From positions 62,001 to 126,000 of the forward strand of contig NZ_JACOFX010000003.1 in the NCBI RefSeq assembly GCF_014284125.1: a DNA stretch of 64,000 nt, read 5' to 3'. Every line of letters begins with the position of its first letter. Position 1 is the stretch's first letter. The position numbers and the translations under genes are program-made. A model generated the notes under the pieces. That model did not search any database. It worked only from the letters and a program-made list of their open reading frames with translations, and was not told where the DNA came from. Of this stretch, positions 1-8,953 are shown piece by piece. The DNA comes from Undibacterium umbellatum. Lineage in GTDB: Bacteria > Pseudomonadota > Gammaproteobacteria > Burkholderiales > Burkholderiaceae_D.

Positions 1-2
1 CT

Positions 3-416
3 GGTGCCACCGAAGTAGTGCCAGAACTCATGGAAGGCAGCCTGATGTTGGCGTCCCATGCCCTGGTCATGCTGGGTGTGCCCTTGCGGCGCGTGGTACA
101 CAGGGTGCAGGCGGCCAGGGATGCCCGTTATGAATCCCTGCGTGGCTTCTTTCACGGTGCCAGTGATGCTGCCGATAGCCCTGAGAACATGCAGATACGC
201 TTGCATACCGTCGTGTTGACCGAACGCGCCAATGCACTCGGTCTACATTTGGCAGACTTGAAGCTGGAAGAATTTGAAGTCGATATCCATGCCGTCCGGC
301 GCGGCAAAGCCAGGCTTGATCATCTGGATGACATCGTTTTACAGGATGGTGACGTGGTCGTTGTCAGGGGAACTTCCGAAGCAGTCGCTAGAGCAGAGCA
401 GCGGCTGTTAAAATAG
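3..416 (+). CDS. KefC-type cation:proton antiporter (CPA2), C-terminal fragment
   Basis: The 3' end of a gene that begins before the window; the open frame runs from base 3 to a TAG at 414-416. The 137 visible residues start inside the end of a Rossmann-type TrkA-N (RCK_N) domain, with a GATEVVPE...EGSLMLASHAL motif as in KefB/KefC-like potassium efflux systems. They continue into a TrkA-C (RCK_C) domain rich in alternating valines near the end (DGDVVVVRG). Proteins of this family are inner-membrane K+/H+ antiporters whose cytosolic RCK domain gates the channel. The membrane part is outside the window, so ion specificity cannot be judged. apt follows 30 bases downstream and could share its transcript. 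Confidence 0.85.
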   Translation, partial: GATEVVPELMEGSLMLASHALVMLGVPLRRVVHRVQAARDARYESLRGFFHGASDAADSPENMQIRLHTVVLTERANALGLHLADLKLEEFEVDIHAVRRGKARLDHLDDIVLQDGDVVVVRGTSEAVARAEQRLLK

Positions 417-446
417 CGGGTTATTTTAAATTGAAGGACATGCTCG

Positions 447-989
447 ATGTTGAATCCGGCCGAATACATTAAACAACATATACGCACGGTGGAAAACTGG
501 CCACAAGCTGGCGTGATGTTTCGCGACATTACCCCCTTGTTGCAAAATCCTAAAGTATTCCGTGTACTGATTGACATGTTCGTGCATCGCTACATGGATG
601 AAAAGCTCGACGTCGTGGCTGGCCTGGATGCGCGCGGCTTTATCATCGGTTCTGTGGTGGCCTATGAGCTGAACCTGGGTTTCGTGCCTATCCGCAAGAA
701 AGGCAAGCTGCCTTTCCATACGGTGTCTGAGCAATACGAACTCGAATATGGCAGTGCGACGGTTGAATTGCATTCCGACGCCTGCAAAAAAGGTGACCGT
801 GTAGTGTTGATCGACGACCTGATCGCCACTGGAGGTACCATGATGGCAGGCAAGAAATTGCTGGAACGCCTGGGCGCTACTGTAGTGGAAGGCGCTGTCA
901 TCGTTGACTTGCCTGAGTTGGGTGGGTCCAAGATCATCAAGGACAGTGGCTTGCCGTTGTTCACAGTCTGTAATTTTGACGGGCATTAA
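447..989 (+). CDS. apt: Adenine phosphoribosyltransferase
   Basis: Converts adenine and PRPP to AMP in purine salvage, in the cytosol. The 180-residue length is normal for the family. The PRPP-binding signature [13 protein letters not shown] lies near residues 118-130, and the N-terminal part carries the FRDITPLL motif typical of Apt. A Shine-Dalgarno-like GAAGGA lies about ten bases before the ATG. Apt also removes adenine formed when methylthioadenosine and related nucleosides are cleaved, so closeness to the SAH/methionine genes downstream is sensible but not unusual. Confidence 0.96.
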   Translation: MLNPAEYIKQHIRTVENWPQAGVMFRDITPLLQNPKVFRVLIDMFVHRYMDEKLDVVAGLDARGFIIGSVVAYELNLGFVPIRKKGKLPFHTVSEQYELEYGSATVELHSDACKKGDRVVLIDDLIATGGTMMAGKKLLERLGATVVEGAVIVDLPELGGSKIIKDSGLPLFTVCNFDGH

Positions 990-1012
990 CAGACTAGCTG
1001 GTACTTACTCGC

Positions 1013-1465
1013 ATGCATCAGTTTCACATAGCCGCCGCAGATCCCGCCCTACCCGAGGCTGTTGCTTTACTGGATGAACTCTCCGCCCGCCTGGCTGCCA
1101 TTACCGGTAACAGTGGGCGTTCATCCTTTGATGCAGCGGATGTGCGCGTGCCGGGTGCCTTGTTTGTGCTGGCATGTAATGTGGAAGGCAAGGCAGTGGG
1201 CTGCGGTGCCTTTCGCCCCATAGGCGAAGGTGTGGCGGAGGTCAAGCGTATGTATGCGCAGGTTGCAGGCGCTGGCCTTGCCATACTGATACATCTTGAG
1301 GCTGCTGCCAGGGAATATGGTTATCACAGACTGCGTCTGGAAACCCGCCTGGTCAACCAGCGAGCCGTTGCCTTTTATGAAAAACATGGCTATGCACGGA
1401 TTCCAAACTTTGGTAAATATGCTGGACGGCCAGAGGCTGTTTGCTTTGAGAAAATACTAAACTAA
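1013..1465 (+). CDS. GNAT family N-acetyltransferase
   Basis: A 150-residue single-domain GNAT protein. The acetyl-CoA-binding core is visible in the middle: a VAEVKRMYAQ strand, then a helix, then LRLETRLVNQRAVAFYEKHGY, the classic motif B region with the Asn and Tyr of many small acetyltransferases. The substrate cannot be told from sequence. It starts 23 bases after apt in the same direction and may be cotranscribed with it. No strong ribosome-binding site is seen before the ATG. It ends about 120 bases before the promoter-riboswitch region of ahcY. Confidence 0.88.
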   Translation: MHQFHIAAADPALPEAVALLDELSARLAAITGNSGRSSFDAADVRVPGALFVLACNVEGKAVGCGAFRPIGEGVAEVKRMYAQVAGAGLAILIHLEAAAREYGYHRLRLETRLVNQRAVAFYEKHGYARIPNFGKYAGRPEAVCFEKILN

Positions 1466-1583
1466 TTCTATAAAAGTCTCACGATTGCTTAAATGCCAAA
1501 TCCCTGCAAAGGGTGGTCAGTTTTCTTTTTAGGACTTATTCGTTACAAATAGCAAGAAATCTGCACAAAGCCCGGAGCTGCGC

Positions 1584-1589
1584 TATACT
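1584..1589 (+). promoter_or_regulatory. Putative -10 box of the ahcY promoter
   Basis: TATACT lies ten bases before the first base of the SAH riboswitch, so a transcript starting 6-8 bases downstream would begin almost exactly at the aptamer. The region 17 bases upstream (CTGCAC) is only a poor -35. The call rests mainly on placement. Confidence 0.5.
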
Positions 1590-1598
1590 TCAAGTCTT

Positions 1599-1664
1599 CC
1601 AAGGAGCGTTGCGACGAAAACGACGAGTTTTTGCCAGGCTTGGGATATTCATAACTGCGCTCAC
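1599..1664 (+). ncRNA. S-adenosylhomocysteine (SAH) riboswitch
   Basis: The sequence matches the known SAH aptamer pattern: CCAAGGAGCGTTGCGAC at 1599-1615, GCCAGGCTTGG at 1633-1643 and a GCGCTCA element at 1657-1663. Stem P1 forms from CCAAG (1599-1603) with CTTGG (1639-1643). The pseudoknot forms from GAGCG (1604-1608) with CGCTC (1658-1662). SAH riboswitches are ON switches that raise expression of SAH-degrading genes when SAH accumulates. Here it lies about 30 bases before ahcY, which encodes the SAH hydrolase, and probably also drives the following holin-like gene and metF. Confidence 0.92.
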
Positions 1665-1694
1665 GTTACTTTTTTCATCAGAAAGGAGGGCGTG

Positions 1695-3125
1695 ATGAAC
1701 GCCATCGTAGCAAACACATCCACTACCAATACTTCCCAGGATTTTTTCGTTGCTGACCTGAGTCTGGCTGACTGGGGCCGTAAAGAAATCCGCATTGCCG
1801 AAACAGAAATGCCAGGCCTGATGGCTATCCGTGAAGAATTCGCGGCCAGCCAACCTCTGAAGGGTGCCCGTATCACCGGCTCTCTGCACATGACCATCCA
1901 GACTGCTGTGTTGATCGAAACACTGCTTGCTTTGGGGGCAGAGGTGCGCTGGGCATCTTGCAATATCTACTCTACGCAAGATCACGCAGCAGCGGCGATT
2001 GCTGCTGGCGGCACACCGGTCTTCGCATTCAAAGGCGAAAACCTGGATGAATATTGGGATTTCACTCACCGTATTTTCGAATGGAAAGACGGCGGCTATT
2101 CCAACATGATTCTTGATGATGGCGGTGACGCGACCTTGTTGCTGCATCTGGGTACCCGCGCAGAAACAGATATTTCTGTGCTGGCTAATCCAGGTTCAGA
2201 AGAAGAAATCTGCCTGTTCAATGCGATCAAAAAACACCTGGCGATTGATGGCACCTGGTACTCCAAGCGCCTGGCTGAAATCAAGGGCGTGACAGAAGAA
2301 ACGACCACTGGTGTACATCGTTTGTACCAGATGCACAAAGACGGAAAACTGGCTTTCCCTGCTATCAACGTCAATGATTCCGTCACCAAATCCAAGTTCG
2401 ACAACCTGTATGGCTGCCGCGAATCCCTCGTTGATGGCATCAAGCGTGCAACAGACGTCATGATCGCTGGCAAGGTTGCCGTTATCGCCGGTTACGGTGA
2501 TGTAGGCAAGGGTTCTGCCCAAGCCATGCGTGCTTTGTCTGCCCAAGTATGGGTAACTGAAATCGATCCTATCTGCGCATTGCAGGCAGCGATGGAAGGC
2601 TACCGCGTCGTGACCATGGAATATGCTGCTGAACACGGCGACATTTTCGTGACGACAACAGGTAACTACCACGTCATCAGCCATGCTCACATGTTGAAGA
2701 TGAAAGACCAGGCCATCGTTTGCAACATCGGTCACTTCGACAATGAAATCGACGTTGCCGCATTGAAGCAATACACCTGGGAAAACATCAAGCCACAAGT
2801 TGACCACGTGATTTTCCCTGACGGCAAGCGCATCATCTTGCTGGCAGAAGGTCGTCTGGTGAACCTGGGTTGCGGTACTGGCCACCCATCCTATGTGATG
2901 AGTTCTTCTTTCGCTAACCAGACAATTGCACAAATTGAATTGTTTGCCAACACAGCGAAATATCCAGTAGGCGTCTACACTCTGCCTAAGCACCTGGATG
3001 AAAAAGTCGCCCGTCTGCAATTGAAAAAACTCAATGCACAACTGAGCGTGCTGACAGAAGAACAGGCTGCCTATATCGGCGTGAATCAAAATGGCCCTTA
3101 CAAGCCAGATCACTACCGTTATTAA
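1695..3125 (+). CDS. ahcY: Adenosylhomocysteinase (SAH hydrolase)
   Basis: Cleaves S-adenosylhomocysteine to adenosine and homocysteine, removing the product inhibitor of methyltransferases. The protein is 476 residues, with the roughly 40-residue insertion common in proteobacterial enzymes. The NAD-binding motif [12 protein letters not shown] and the active-site stretch [11 protein letters not shown] are both present. The C-terminus ends in the usual KPDHYRY, whose Lys and Tyr contact NAD of the neighbouring subunit. I chose the ATG at 1695, 4 bases after an AGGAGGG ribosome site; a GTG at 1692 is in frame but too close. Regulated by the riboswitch at 1599-1664. Confidence 0.98.
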   Translation: MNAIVANTSTTNTSQDFFVADLSLADWGRKEIRIAETEMPGLMAIREEFAASQPLKGARITGSLHMTIQTAVLIETLLALGAEVRWASCNIYSTQDHAAAAIAAGGTPVFAFKGENLDEYWDFTHRIFEWKDGGYSNMILDDGGDATLLLHLGTRAETDISVLANPGSEEEICLFNAIKKHLAIDGTWYSKRLAEIKGVTEETTTGVHRLYQMHKDGKLAFPAINVNDSVTKSKFDNLYGCRESLVDGIKRATDVMIAGKVAVIAGYGDVGKGSAQAMRALSAQVWVTEIDPICALQAAMEGYRVVTMEYAAEHGDIFVTTTGNYHVISHAHMLKMKDQAIVCNIGHFDNEIDVAALKQYTWENIKPQVDHVIFPDGKRIILLAEGRLVNLGCGTGHPSYVMSSSFANQTIAQIELFANTAKYPVGVYTLPKHLDEKVARLQLKKLNAQLSVLTEEQAAYIGVNQNGPYKPDHYRY

Positions 3126-3187
3126 TCACCATCCGGGTTTGCCTTGTGTTTGCGATATTAATGGCCGATCCGGATTTATGTGTTGTG

Positions 3188-3210
3188 AAGCTACCCCCAA
3201 GGGGTAGCTT
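3188..3210 (+). other. Perfect 10-bp hairpin between ahcY and the holin-like gene
   Basis: AAGCTACCCC, loop CAA, GGGGTAGCTT: ten perfect base pairs with a three-base loop, about 60 bases after the ahcY stop and 24 before the next ATG. There is no T-run after it, so it is not a clear intrinsic terminator. It may instead stabilise the ahcY mRNA or attenuate read-through into the downstream genes. Confidence 0.6.
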
Positions 3211-3234
3211 TCAAATCTATGGACAGGAGCATGT

Positions 3235-3594
3235 ATGCGTTTACTGGCAACCTGGTTAGTTAATGCGCTGGCTTTGCTGGCGATCCCATATCTGATATCG
3301 TCGGTGCAAATCGACAGCTTTGGCACAGCGCTTGTTGTGGCTGTGGTGCTGGGTCTGGTCAACACCATCATCCGCCCGATCTTTGTGATACTCACCTTGC
3401 CTGCAACGGTGTTAAGTCTGGGCTTGTTTATCTTTGTCATCAATGGCTTGCTGTTCTGGGGCGTGGCAAATATGGTGGATGGCTTCCACGTTACTGGCTT
3501 TTGGGCATCAGTTGTTGGAGCTTTGTTGTACAGCGTGATCTCCTGGGCACTCTCGACCTTATTGTTGCAACAGAAAAAAGATGACAACGCCTGA
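3235..3594 (+). CDS. Small four-helix membrane protein (phage holin family, PF04020-like)
   Basis: A 119-residue hydrophobic protein with about four transmembrane segments (near residues 3-20, 28-50, 55-78 and 88-110). It contains the VNTIIRPI and NGLLFW patterns of the family named after a mycobacterial phage holin. The name is historical: these are ordinary chromosomal genes and nothing phage-like surrounds it. The position between ahcY and metF is one I know from many Burkholderiales. AGGAG at 3225-3229 supports the ATG at 3235. Its stop overlaps the start of metF by 14 bases, which suggests translational coupling. Function unknown. Confidence 0.88.
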   Translation: MRLLATWLVNALALLAIPYLISSVQIDSFGTALVVAVVLGLVNTIIRPIFVILTLPATVLSLGLFIFVINGLLFWGVANMVDGFHVTGFWASVVGALLYSVISWALSTLLLQQKKDDNA

Positions 3595-4408
3595 TTTCAG
3601 CATAGAATTTTTCCCGCCCAAGACGGCGGAAGGCACGGAAAAGCTGCGTGTCACAAGGGCCAAACTGGCCGAACTTAATCCCAAATATTTCTCTGTCACT
3701 TTTGGTGCTGGTGGTACTACCCAGCAGGGCACGCTTGATACAGTAACCGAGATACGCCGTGAAGGCCATGATGCTGCACCGCATCTCTCATGCGTTGGTG
3801 GTACACGTGAATCCATTCGCACTATATTGAATGAATTCAAGGCCAATGATATCCGTCGCCTGGTTGCTTTGCGTGGTGACTTGCCCAGCGGTTATGGCAT
3901 GGGCGGTGAATTCCGTTATGCCAATGAGCTGGTGGAATTCATTCGCGCCGAGACCGGTGACTGGTTCCATATCGAAGTGGCTGCCTATCCTGAAATGCAT
4001 CCGCAGGCACGCTCGCCGCAGGATGATTTGAACAGCTTCGTGCGCAAGATGAATGCTGGTGCAAATGCCGCCATCACCCAGTATTTTTATAATGCTGATG
4101 CCTACTTCCGTTTTACGGAGGAAGCGCGCAAGGCGGGTGTGACGGCGCCTATTGTGGCGGGCATCATGCCTATCACCAACAGCACACAGTTACAGCGTTT
4201 CTCTGAAATGTGCGGCGCAGAAATCCCGCGCTGGATACGCCTGAAACTGGCCAGTTATGGTGACGATACTGCATCCATCAAAGCCTTTGGGCTGGATGTG
4301 GTTACTGCCATGTGTGAACGCCTGCTGGCTGGTGGCGCACCTGGCTTGCATTTCTATTCCCTGAATCAGGCTGCGGCAACGACTGCAATCTGGCAGCGCC
4401 TGGTTTGA
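3581..4408 (+). CDS. metF: Methylenetetrahydrofolate reductase
   Basis: Reduces 5,10-methylene-THF to 5-methyl-THF with FAD, supplying the methyl group for methionine synthesis. At 275 residues it has the usual bacterial MetF size. The N-terminal SIEFFPPK motif holds the catalytic Glu; SVTFGAGG follows, with the TIM-barrel pattern to the end (LHFYSLN near the C-terminus). Translation probably couples to the preceding gene, whose last 14 bases it overlaps. Being downstream of the SAH riboswitch, it may respond to SAH and so link homocysteine release with its remethylation. A strong terminator follows. Confidence 0.96.
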   Translation: MTTPDFSIEFFPPKTAEGTEKLRVTRAKLAELNPKYFSVTFGAGGTTQQGTLDTVTEIRREGHDAAPHLSCVGGTRESIRTILNEFKANDIRRLVALRGDLPSGYGMGGEFRYANELVEFIRAETGDWFHIEVAAYPEMHPQARSPQDDLNSFVRKMNAGANAAITQYFYNADAYFRFTEEARKAGVTAPIVAGIMPITNSTQLQRFSEMCGAEIPRWIRLKLASYGDDTASIKAFGLDVVTAMCERLLAGGAPGLHFYSLNQAAATTAIWQRLV

Positions 4409-4423
4409 TGTAAGTAAAGACTC

Positions 4424-4461
4424 AAAAAATCCCCGGAAGACATCATCTTCCGGGGATTTTT
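4424..4461. terminator. Bidirectional intrinsic terminator between metF and the AEC transporter gene
   Basis: ATCCCCGGAAGA and its near-complement TCTTCCGGGGAT are separated by a short loop, flanked by A-run on the left and T-run on the right. The symmetry lets it terminate both metF (rightward) and the leftward transporter gene. Confidence 0.9.
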
Positions 4462-4474
4462 ATTGTGAGAAAGT

Positions 4475-5377
4475 TTAACGCAAACCCAGCCACAATCCCA
4501 AAGGCACAAACAGCAGGGCAGCAGCATTACCCAGCAAAACTATCGAAGCCACCTTATCTGGTTCCTGTTGGTATTGTTCCGCCACCATGAAGCAAAATAC
4601 TGCTGGGGGCAGAGCGGCAAAGAGATACATCTGGCCGCGCTGGGTTGCTGTCAGCGGCAAGATAAATTCCAGTATCCCGGCCACCAGCAAACCTGCCAGC
4701 GGGCAAACGATGGCACCCGCCACGCCTATGCGCCAGCTGGCGAAATTGATGTCCAGCATGCGCACACCCAGAGCAAACAACATGATGGGGATGCAGGCAT
4801 CGCCCGTCATTTTCAAAGCCAGGAAGAGTGTAGGCTGCAAGGGAACATGCAAGATTGCGAACAACATACCCGCCGCCATCGCCAGCATCATTGGGCTTAA
4901 CAAAAAGCGCCATGGGTTATCCTGATGATCAGGATGGCCGTGCTGGATGATGCGTATGCCCACAGTAAAATACACCAGGTTGCAAGCCATGAAGAGCGCC
5001 ACCGCAGCCGACAGGCCGCTGGTGCCAAAGGCCAGTGCCGCAAGCGGCAAGCCCATATTGCCGCAGTTGTTATACATCATGGGCGGCACAAAGCTGCGCA
5101 CATCGTAACCCAGCAGGCGCGCTACAGGCCAGGCCAGCAAACCTGAGCCCAGAGCAATCAGGAGACCCGCCAGTATCAGCCACAGGTTGTGGGTCACATC
5201 AAAATCCTTGCCCGCCAGCGCAGTGAAAATCAGCAGTGGGCATAGCACGTCCATGCTGATACGGTTGACCGAGACCATATCTGCTGCCGCCGCCGGACCT
5301 TTGCGCCGTGCATAGGCGTAACCCAGGCCTATGATAATGAATACAGGAAGGATGATGGAAAGTATGCGTTCTATCAT
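4475..5377 (-). CDS. AEC (auxin efflux carrier) family transporter
   Basis: A 300-residue inner-membrane protein with about ten hydrophobic helices in two five-helix halves. It has the family's asparagine-rich patch YNNCGNMGLPLAALAFG near residues 110-125 and the related NAAALL near the end. AEC proteins carry small organic anions such as malate or malonate, or unidentified solutes; the substrate here is not known. I start at ATG 5377, where the first helix (ILSIILPVFIIIGLGYAYA) begins; a TTG at 5479 would add 34 poorly hydrophobic residues. Monocistronic. Confidence 0.88.
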   Translation of the reverse strand: MIERILSIILPVFIIIGLGYAYARRKGPAAAADMVSVNRISMDVLCPLLIFTALAGKDFDVTHNLWLILAGLLIALGSGLLAWPVARLLGYDVRSFVPPMMYNNCGNMGLPLAALAFGTSGLSAAVALFMACNLVYFTVGIRIIQHGHPDHQDNPWRFLLSPMMLAMAAGMLFAILHVPLQPTLFLALKMTGDACIPIMLFALGVRMLDINFASWRIGVAGAIVCPLAGLLVAGILEFILPLTATQRGQMYLFAALPPAVFCFMVAEQYQQEPDKVASIVLLGNAAALLFVPLGLWLGLR

Positions 5378-5594
5378 GCGTGCGTCAGCCAGGAAAAATG
5401 GGGTGATTGATTTACTTCTGCTCACAAGAGTGTAGCTGTTTTGCCAGTCTCGCGCTGTGGCAGTAAGTACAGATGACAAGATTTCATGTGAACTGGATTA
5501 GCCAAAGGACTGGCTTGTACTTGATCCATGTCAAGGGCAGGCTTGCCAGTTTTCTTACAATGACCAGTTCACAGCTCAGCTATGCGAGGATCAA

Positions 5595-6377
5595 TTGGCG
5601 ATAGAACTTTTTAATGATGGCAAACACATCTGCGTGATGTTTAATGATCTGCTGGATGACACTGCAGACCATGCCGTCCAGGCCAACCAGTTCCTTGTCG
5701 TATCAGAAGGTGAGGGTGCCTTGATAGACCCTTCCGGCAACCTGACCTACAATGCACTGCTAGTGAGTATGCACAAATATTTGCCGAAGAAAGACCTCAA
5801 ATACCTGTTCGCATCACACCAGGACCCGGACATCATAGGTGCGCTCGACAAGTGGCTGATGGGTACGAATTGTGATTTGTATGTATCGAAATTATGGTCG
5901 CGCTTTGTGCCGCATTTCTGTAACCTGAACCGTGCAGAAGGCCGCATCGTCGGCATTCCGGATGAAGGAATGCCGGTGCGTCTGCGCGACACCATCATCC
6001 ATGCCGTGCCTGCACATTTTCTGCATGCAGAAGGCAATTTCCAGTTCTACGACAGCAAATCAAAGATACTGTTTTCTGGCGACGTGGGTGCCTCCATGGT
6101 GGATGCACATGACATAGAAGCTGCCATTACTACCAAGGCGCAATTCCTCGATCATGTGCACACCATGAGCGGTTTTCACAAACGCTATATGGTGTCCAAC
6201 AAAGTCTGCCGCTTGTGGGCAAACATGGTCAGGACCATGGATGTCGATATGCTGGTGCCGCAGCATGGACGGTATTTCAAAGGCCGTGAAGCTATCACCG
6301 CTTTTCTGGACTGGATAGAAAACCTGCAATGTGGCATAGACTTGTTCACGCAAGAACATTATCGCTTCAGAGGTTGA
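5595..6377 (+). CDS. MBL-fold oxygen-binding diiron protein (FprA/ODP-like)
   Basis: A 260-residue metallo-beta-lactamase fold protein resembling the diiron domain of flavodiiron proteins but without the flavodoxin domain. Metal-site motifs are ASHQDPD near residue 75 (in place of HxExD), PAHFLHAEGNF near 138, the Asp in LFSGDVGASM near 160, and PQHGRYF near 225. Related stand-alone domains bind O2 or have unknown activity, and some link to chemotaxis signalling elsewhere. The start is TTG at 5595, five bases after GAGGA; no ATG in frame retains the N-terminal strand. No partner flavoprotein lies nearby. Confidence 0.82.
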   Translation: MAIELFNDGKHICVMFNDLLDDTADHAVQANQFLVVSEGEGALIDPSGNLTYNALLVSMHKYLPKKDLKYLFASHQDPDIIGALDKWLMGTNCDLYVSKLWSRFVPHFCNLNRAEGRIVGIPDEGMPVRLRDTIIHAVPAHFLHAEGNFQFYDSKSKILFSGDVGASMVDAHDIEAAITTKAQFLDHVHTMSGFHKRYMVSNKVCRLWANMVRTMDVDMLVPQHGRYFKGREAITAFLDWIENLQCGIDLFTQEHYRFRG

Positions 6378-6383
6378 ACAAAC

Positions 6384-6863
6384 TCAGGACTTACCGCTTT
6401 TCAGCACCGCATAATTCAGCGGTAAGGCCGTGGTATTCTTGATGACTTCCATCACAAAGCTGGAGCTGACATCCTGCAAGTCGGCTACCTTCACCAGTTT
6501 TTTATAGACCTGATCAAAACCTGCCATATCAGGCACATAGACTTTCAACAGGTAGTCGATCTCGCCACTCATGCGCAGGATCTCGACGATTTCCGGTATC
6601 GCGCCGACACCAGCAATAAAACGCTGCATCCACTTTTCATTATGCTGGGCCGCCTTCAGCGCCACCATCACCGTCAGGCCCAGGTTCAGCTTGACCGGGT
6701 CGCATAGCGTGACTTGCTGTTTGATTACCCCATCCTCTTGCAGTTTTTGCACACGCCGCCAGCAGGGCGTGACCGACAAATGCACTGCATGGGCCAGGTC
6801 AGCCAGTGCAATGGAGGCATCTTTCTGCAAAATGTTCAAGATCTCTAGATCAATTTTGTCCAT
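6384..6863 (-). CDS. Lrp/AsnC family transcriptional regulator
   Basis: A 159-residue regulator with an N-terminal winged helix-turn-helix (DLEILNILQKDASIALADLA...VTPCWRRVQKL) and a C-terminal RAM effector domain (GEIDYLLKVYVPDM). Lrp/AsnC proteins form octamers around DNA and usually sense amino acids. It is divergent from the PLP-dependent lyase gene starting at 7040, and the 176 bases between are very A+T rich, as Lrp sites tend to be. The simplest reading is that it controls that lyase. The effector is unknown. Confidence 0.93.
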   Translation of the reverse strand: MDKIDLEILNILQKDASIALADLAHAVHLSVTPCWRRVQKLQEDGVIKQQVTLCDPVKLNLGLTVMVALKAAQHNEKWMQRFIAGVGAIPEIVEILRMSGEIDYLLKVYVPDMAGFDQVYKKLVKVADLQDVSSSFVMEVIKNTTALPLNYAVLKSGKS

Positions 6864-7039
6864 TTTTTCTCATTTTTAGTAAATTTTTCTAAAAATAGCA
6901 TAAAAATCTGAATAATTTGGTAAAAAATTCTTTCCGGCTGTTGTTAGCATGTGGCTTGTACTCCCCCTGTTGTAAGCAAGGTCTTTTAGTGGCTGGCTCA
7001 GCAGAGGTAAAAATCAGCAAATACAGAAACGGATGTTTT

Positions 7040-8266
7040 ATGAACTTAGTCGACAGCCCATTGCAAACCGCCACCCGCCTGACCCATGCTGGTCGCAAGG
7101 GCAAAGATCATGCGGCCTTTGTTAATCCATCCGTGGTACGGGCATCAACGATGTTGTTTCCCGATGTTGCTTCCCTGAAAGACGCTTGCGGCACACGCCG
7201 AGCCTATGGCCGTCACGGCAATGAAACCACGCAGGCGCTGGAACAAGCCTTGTGCGCGGCAGAAGGTGCTGCTGCCTGCATGCTGACACCTTCTGGCCTG
7301 TCTGCCATCACAACTACCTTGCTGGCCTTGCTGCAGCCTGGTGATCACTTGCTGATGGTTGATACCGTGTACGACCCAACGCGCTTGTTCTGCGAAGGCA
7401 TGCTCAAGCAAATTGGTGTGACCACCACTTATTATGATCCTCTGGTGGGCCGAGGCATTGCTGAACTCATGCAATTCAATACCAAGGTAGTTTTTGTTGA
7501 ATCACCAGGCTCGCTGACATTTGAAGTGCAAGACATTCCTGGTATCGCGGCCGCTGCCCATGCGCGGGGTGCTGTGGTGGTCTCTGATTCCACCTGGGCC
7601 ACACCGATAGGCTGGGATTCGTTTGAGCTGGGTATCGATGTCTCCGTCCATGCAGCGACCAAATACATCGTTGGTCATTCAGATGCCTTGATGGGCGCGA
7701 TCCTGACCACGGCAGCGCTGGAAGAGCGCATCCGCAATTGCTATCGCCAGCTAGGCATGACCATAGGTGCAGACGATGCCGCACTGGCCTTGCGCGGCTT
7801 GCGCACACTGGCGGCACGTCTGGCGGCGCACAGGGAAAGTGCTCATGTGGTAGCTCGCTGGTTGCAAGAACAACCAGAGGTGGCAGAGGTTTTGTATCCT
7901 CCAATGCCAGGCAGCCCAGGTCATGAATTATGGAAGCGTGATTTCAAGGCTGAATATGCCTGCGGCCTGATGGGTGCAGTTTTCCGAGCCGACATCACCG
8001 AACAGCAAGTTGCTGCATTGATAGACCGCACCCGTTTGTTTGGTATCGGTTTTAGCTGGGGTGGCTTCGAGAGCCTGATCTTGCCTACCAACCCGGCTTC
8101 GTACCGCACAGTCAATGCCGATAAATGGCAGACACCGATGTTGCGCCTGCATGTGGGGCTGGAAGCAGTACAAGACTTATTGGCTGATCTTGAGCAAGGC
8201 TTTGCAGCCTTGCGCAAGATTCCGGAGCCAGTACGTGAACGTAGTTACTTGAAAGCCGTTATCTGA
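7040..8266 (+). CDS. metC: PLP-dependent cystathionine beta-lyase-like enzyme
   Basis: A 408-residue Cys/Met-metabolism PLP enzyme. The phosphate-binding region (GRHGNETTQALE, then TPSGLSAITTTLLALL), the Asp that pairs with the PLP nitrogen (VVVSDSTWATP) and the Schiff-base lysine in AATKYIVGHSDAL, about residue 208, are all present. The RTRLFGIGFSWGGFESL and C-terminal RLHVGLE patterns favour cystathionine beta-lyase (MetC) over gamma-synthase. Such enzymes split cystathionine, cystine or related thioethers. I chose ATG 7040 since homology begins there; the frame is open back to 6917. The divergent Lrp gene suggests amino-acid control. The symbol is tentative. Confidence 0.85.
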   Translation: MNLVDSPLQTATRLTHAGRKGKDHAAFVNPSVVRASTMLFPDVASLKDACGTRRAYGRHGNETTQALEQALCAAEGAAACMLTPSGLSAITTTLLALLQPGDHLLMVDTVYDPTRLFCEGMLKQIGVTTTYYDPLVGRGIAELMQFNTKVVFVESPGSLTFEVQDIPGIAAAAHARGAVVVSDSTWATPIGWDSFELGIDVSVHAATKYIVGHSDALMGAILTTAALEERIRNCYRQLGMTIGADDAALALRGLRTLAARLAAHRESAHVVARWLQEQPEVAEVLYPPMPGSPGHELWKRDFKAEYACGLMGAVFRADITEQQVAALIDRTRLFGIGFSWGGFESLILPTNPASYRTVNADKWQTPMLRLHVGLEAVQDLLADLEQGFAALRKIPEPVRERSYLKAVI

Positions 8267-8273
8267 GACCGTT

Positions 8274-8777
8274 TTAACCATTCACCCACTCTATCGCTTT
8301 CCTGAAAATGCCGGCAGGCGGTGGGCTGAAGGCTTCGGCATTGCTGGTGGTCGGTTCATCCGGTTCCAGGTGACGCATCATGGAGAGGGTATGTTGCTGG
8401 CGTACCAGGCCCTGGCGATTGATGGTGGCAATGGTGTTGGCGATTTTTTCTGCTGCGGCATCGAGGTCAAATTCGTAGAATTCATCGCCCCGTTTGCCAC
8501 GGCGTTGTTGCTGGAATAGCTTCAGGATTTCATCCATGGCCTGACCGCAGTCCTTGGCATGCAGTTCGAATACACATTCGTAGGAGCCTGGTATCAGCTG
8601 TTGTTGGTCACGGTTGAGTTCCATGGCCTTGGAGACGCCAGAGCGGCGGGTAGCGCCAATCTTGTACAAACCCTGGCGCAAGCCATCGTTTTGCAAAATG
8701 TAGATGGTGCCTGGTGTGCCATGCATGAATTGCGGTTCGCGTGGCAAAGACCTTTGAGGGCGGTAGGAAGTAGTCAT
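8274..8777 (-). CDS. T5orf172 / GIY-YIG-like domain protein
   Basis: A 167-residue protein. Residues about 22-110 match the T5orf172 (MUG113) pattern, a relative of GIY-YIG nucleases: GTIYILQNDG, then LYKIGATRRSG, a long helix and a DEFYEFDLDAA motif near residue 98. The C-terminal third is low in recognisable structure and proline-rich. T5orf172 domains occur in phage proteins and stand-alone bacterial proteins, with presumed DNA-cleaving or binding roles. No phage or restriction genes are near, so the role here is open. It converges on the metC-like gene with only 7 bases between stops. Confidence 0.72.
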   Translation of the reverse strand: MTTSYRPQRSLPREPQFMHGTPGTIYILQNDGLRQGLYKIGATRRSGVSKAMELNRDQQQLIPGSYECVFELHAKDCGQAMDEILKLFQQQRRGKRGDEFYEFDLDAAAEKIANTIATINRQGLVRQQHTLSMMRHLEPDEPTTSNAEAFSPPPAGIFRKAIEWVNG

Positions 8778-8953
8778 CTCTTAACCTGACATTTTGTAAA
8801 GGGATGCAGAAGAGTCTACAAAATGTGCCGGGTGTTTCAGGCCCGGAATAAGAGGGTGCTTTGCGCCCTGTTTGTTGAATAGACGTTCGTAAAAAATGTT
8901 CGGCAATATTGAATTACCACCATCCTGTGTAGCTTCCCGCTCAGGATTTTCAG

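Noticed and set aside
2196-3113. Long open frame opposite ahcY
   Set aside because: Shadow frame; ahcY on the other strand is unmistakable.
3235-3594. Prophage remnant, suggested by the phage holin family name
   Set aside because: The family is a common chromosomal membrane protein and the flanking genes are ahcY and metF; no other phage gene is present.
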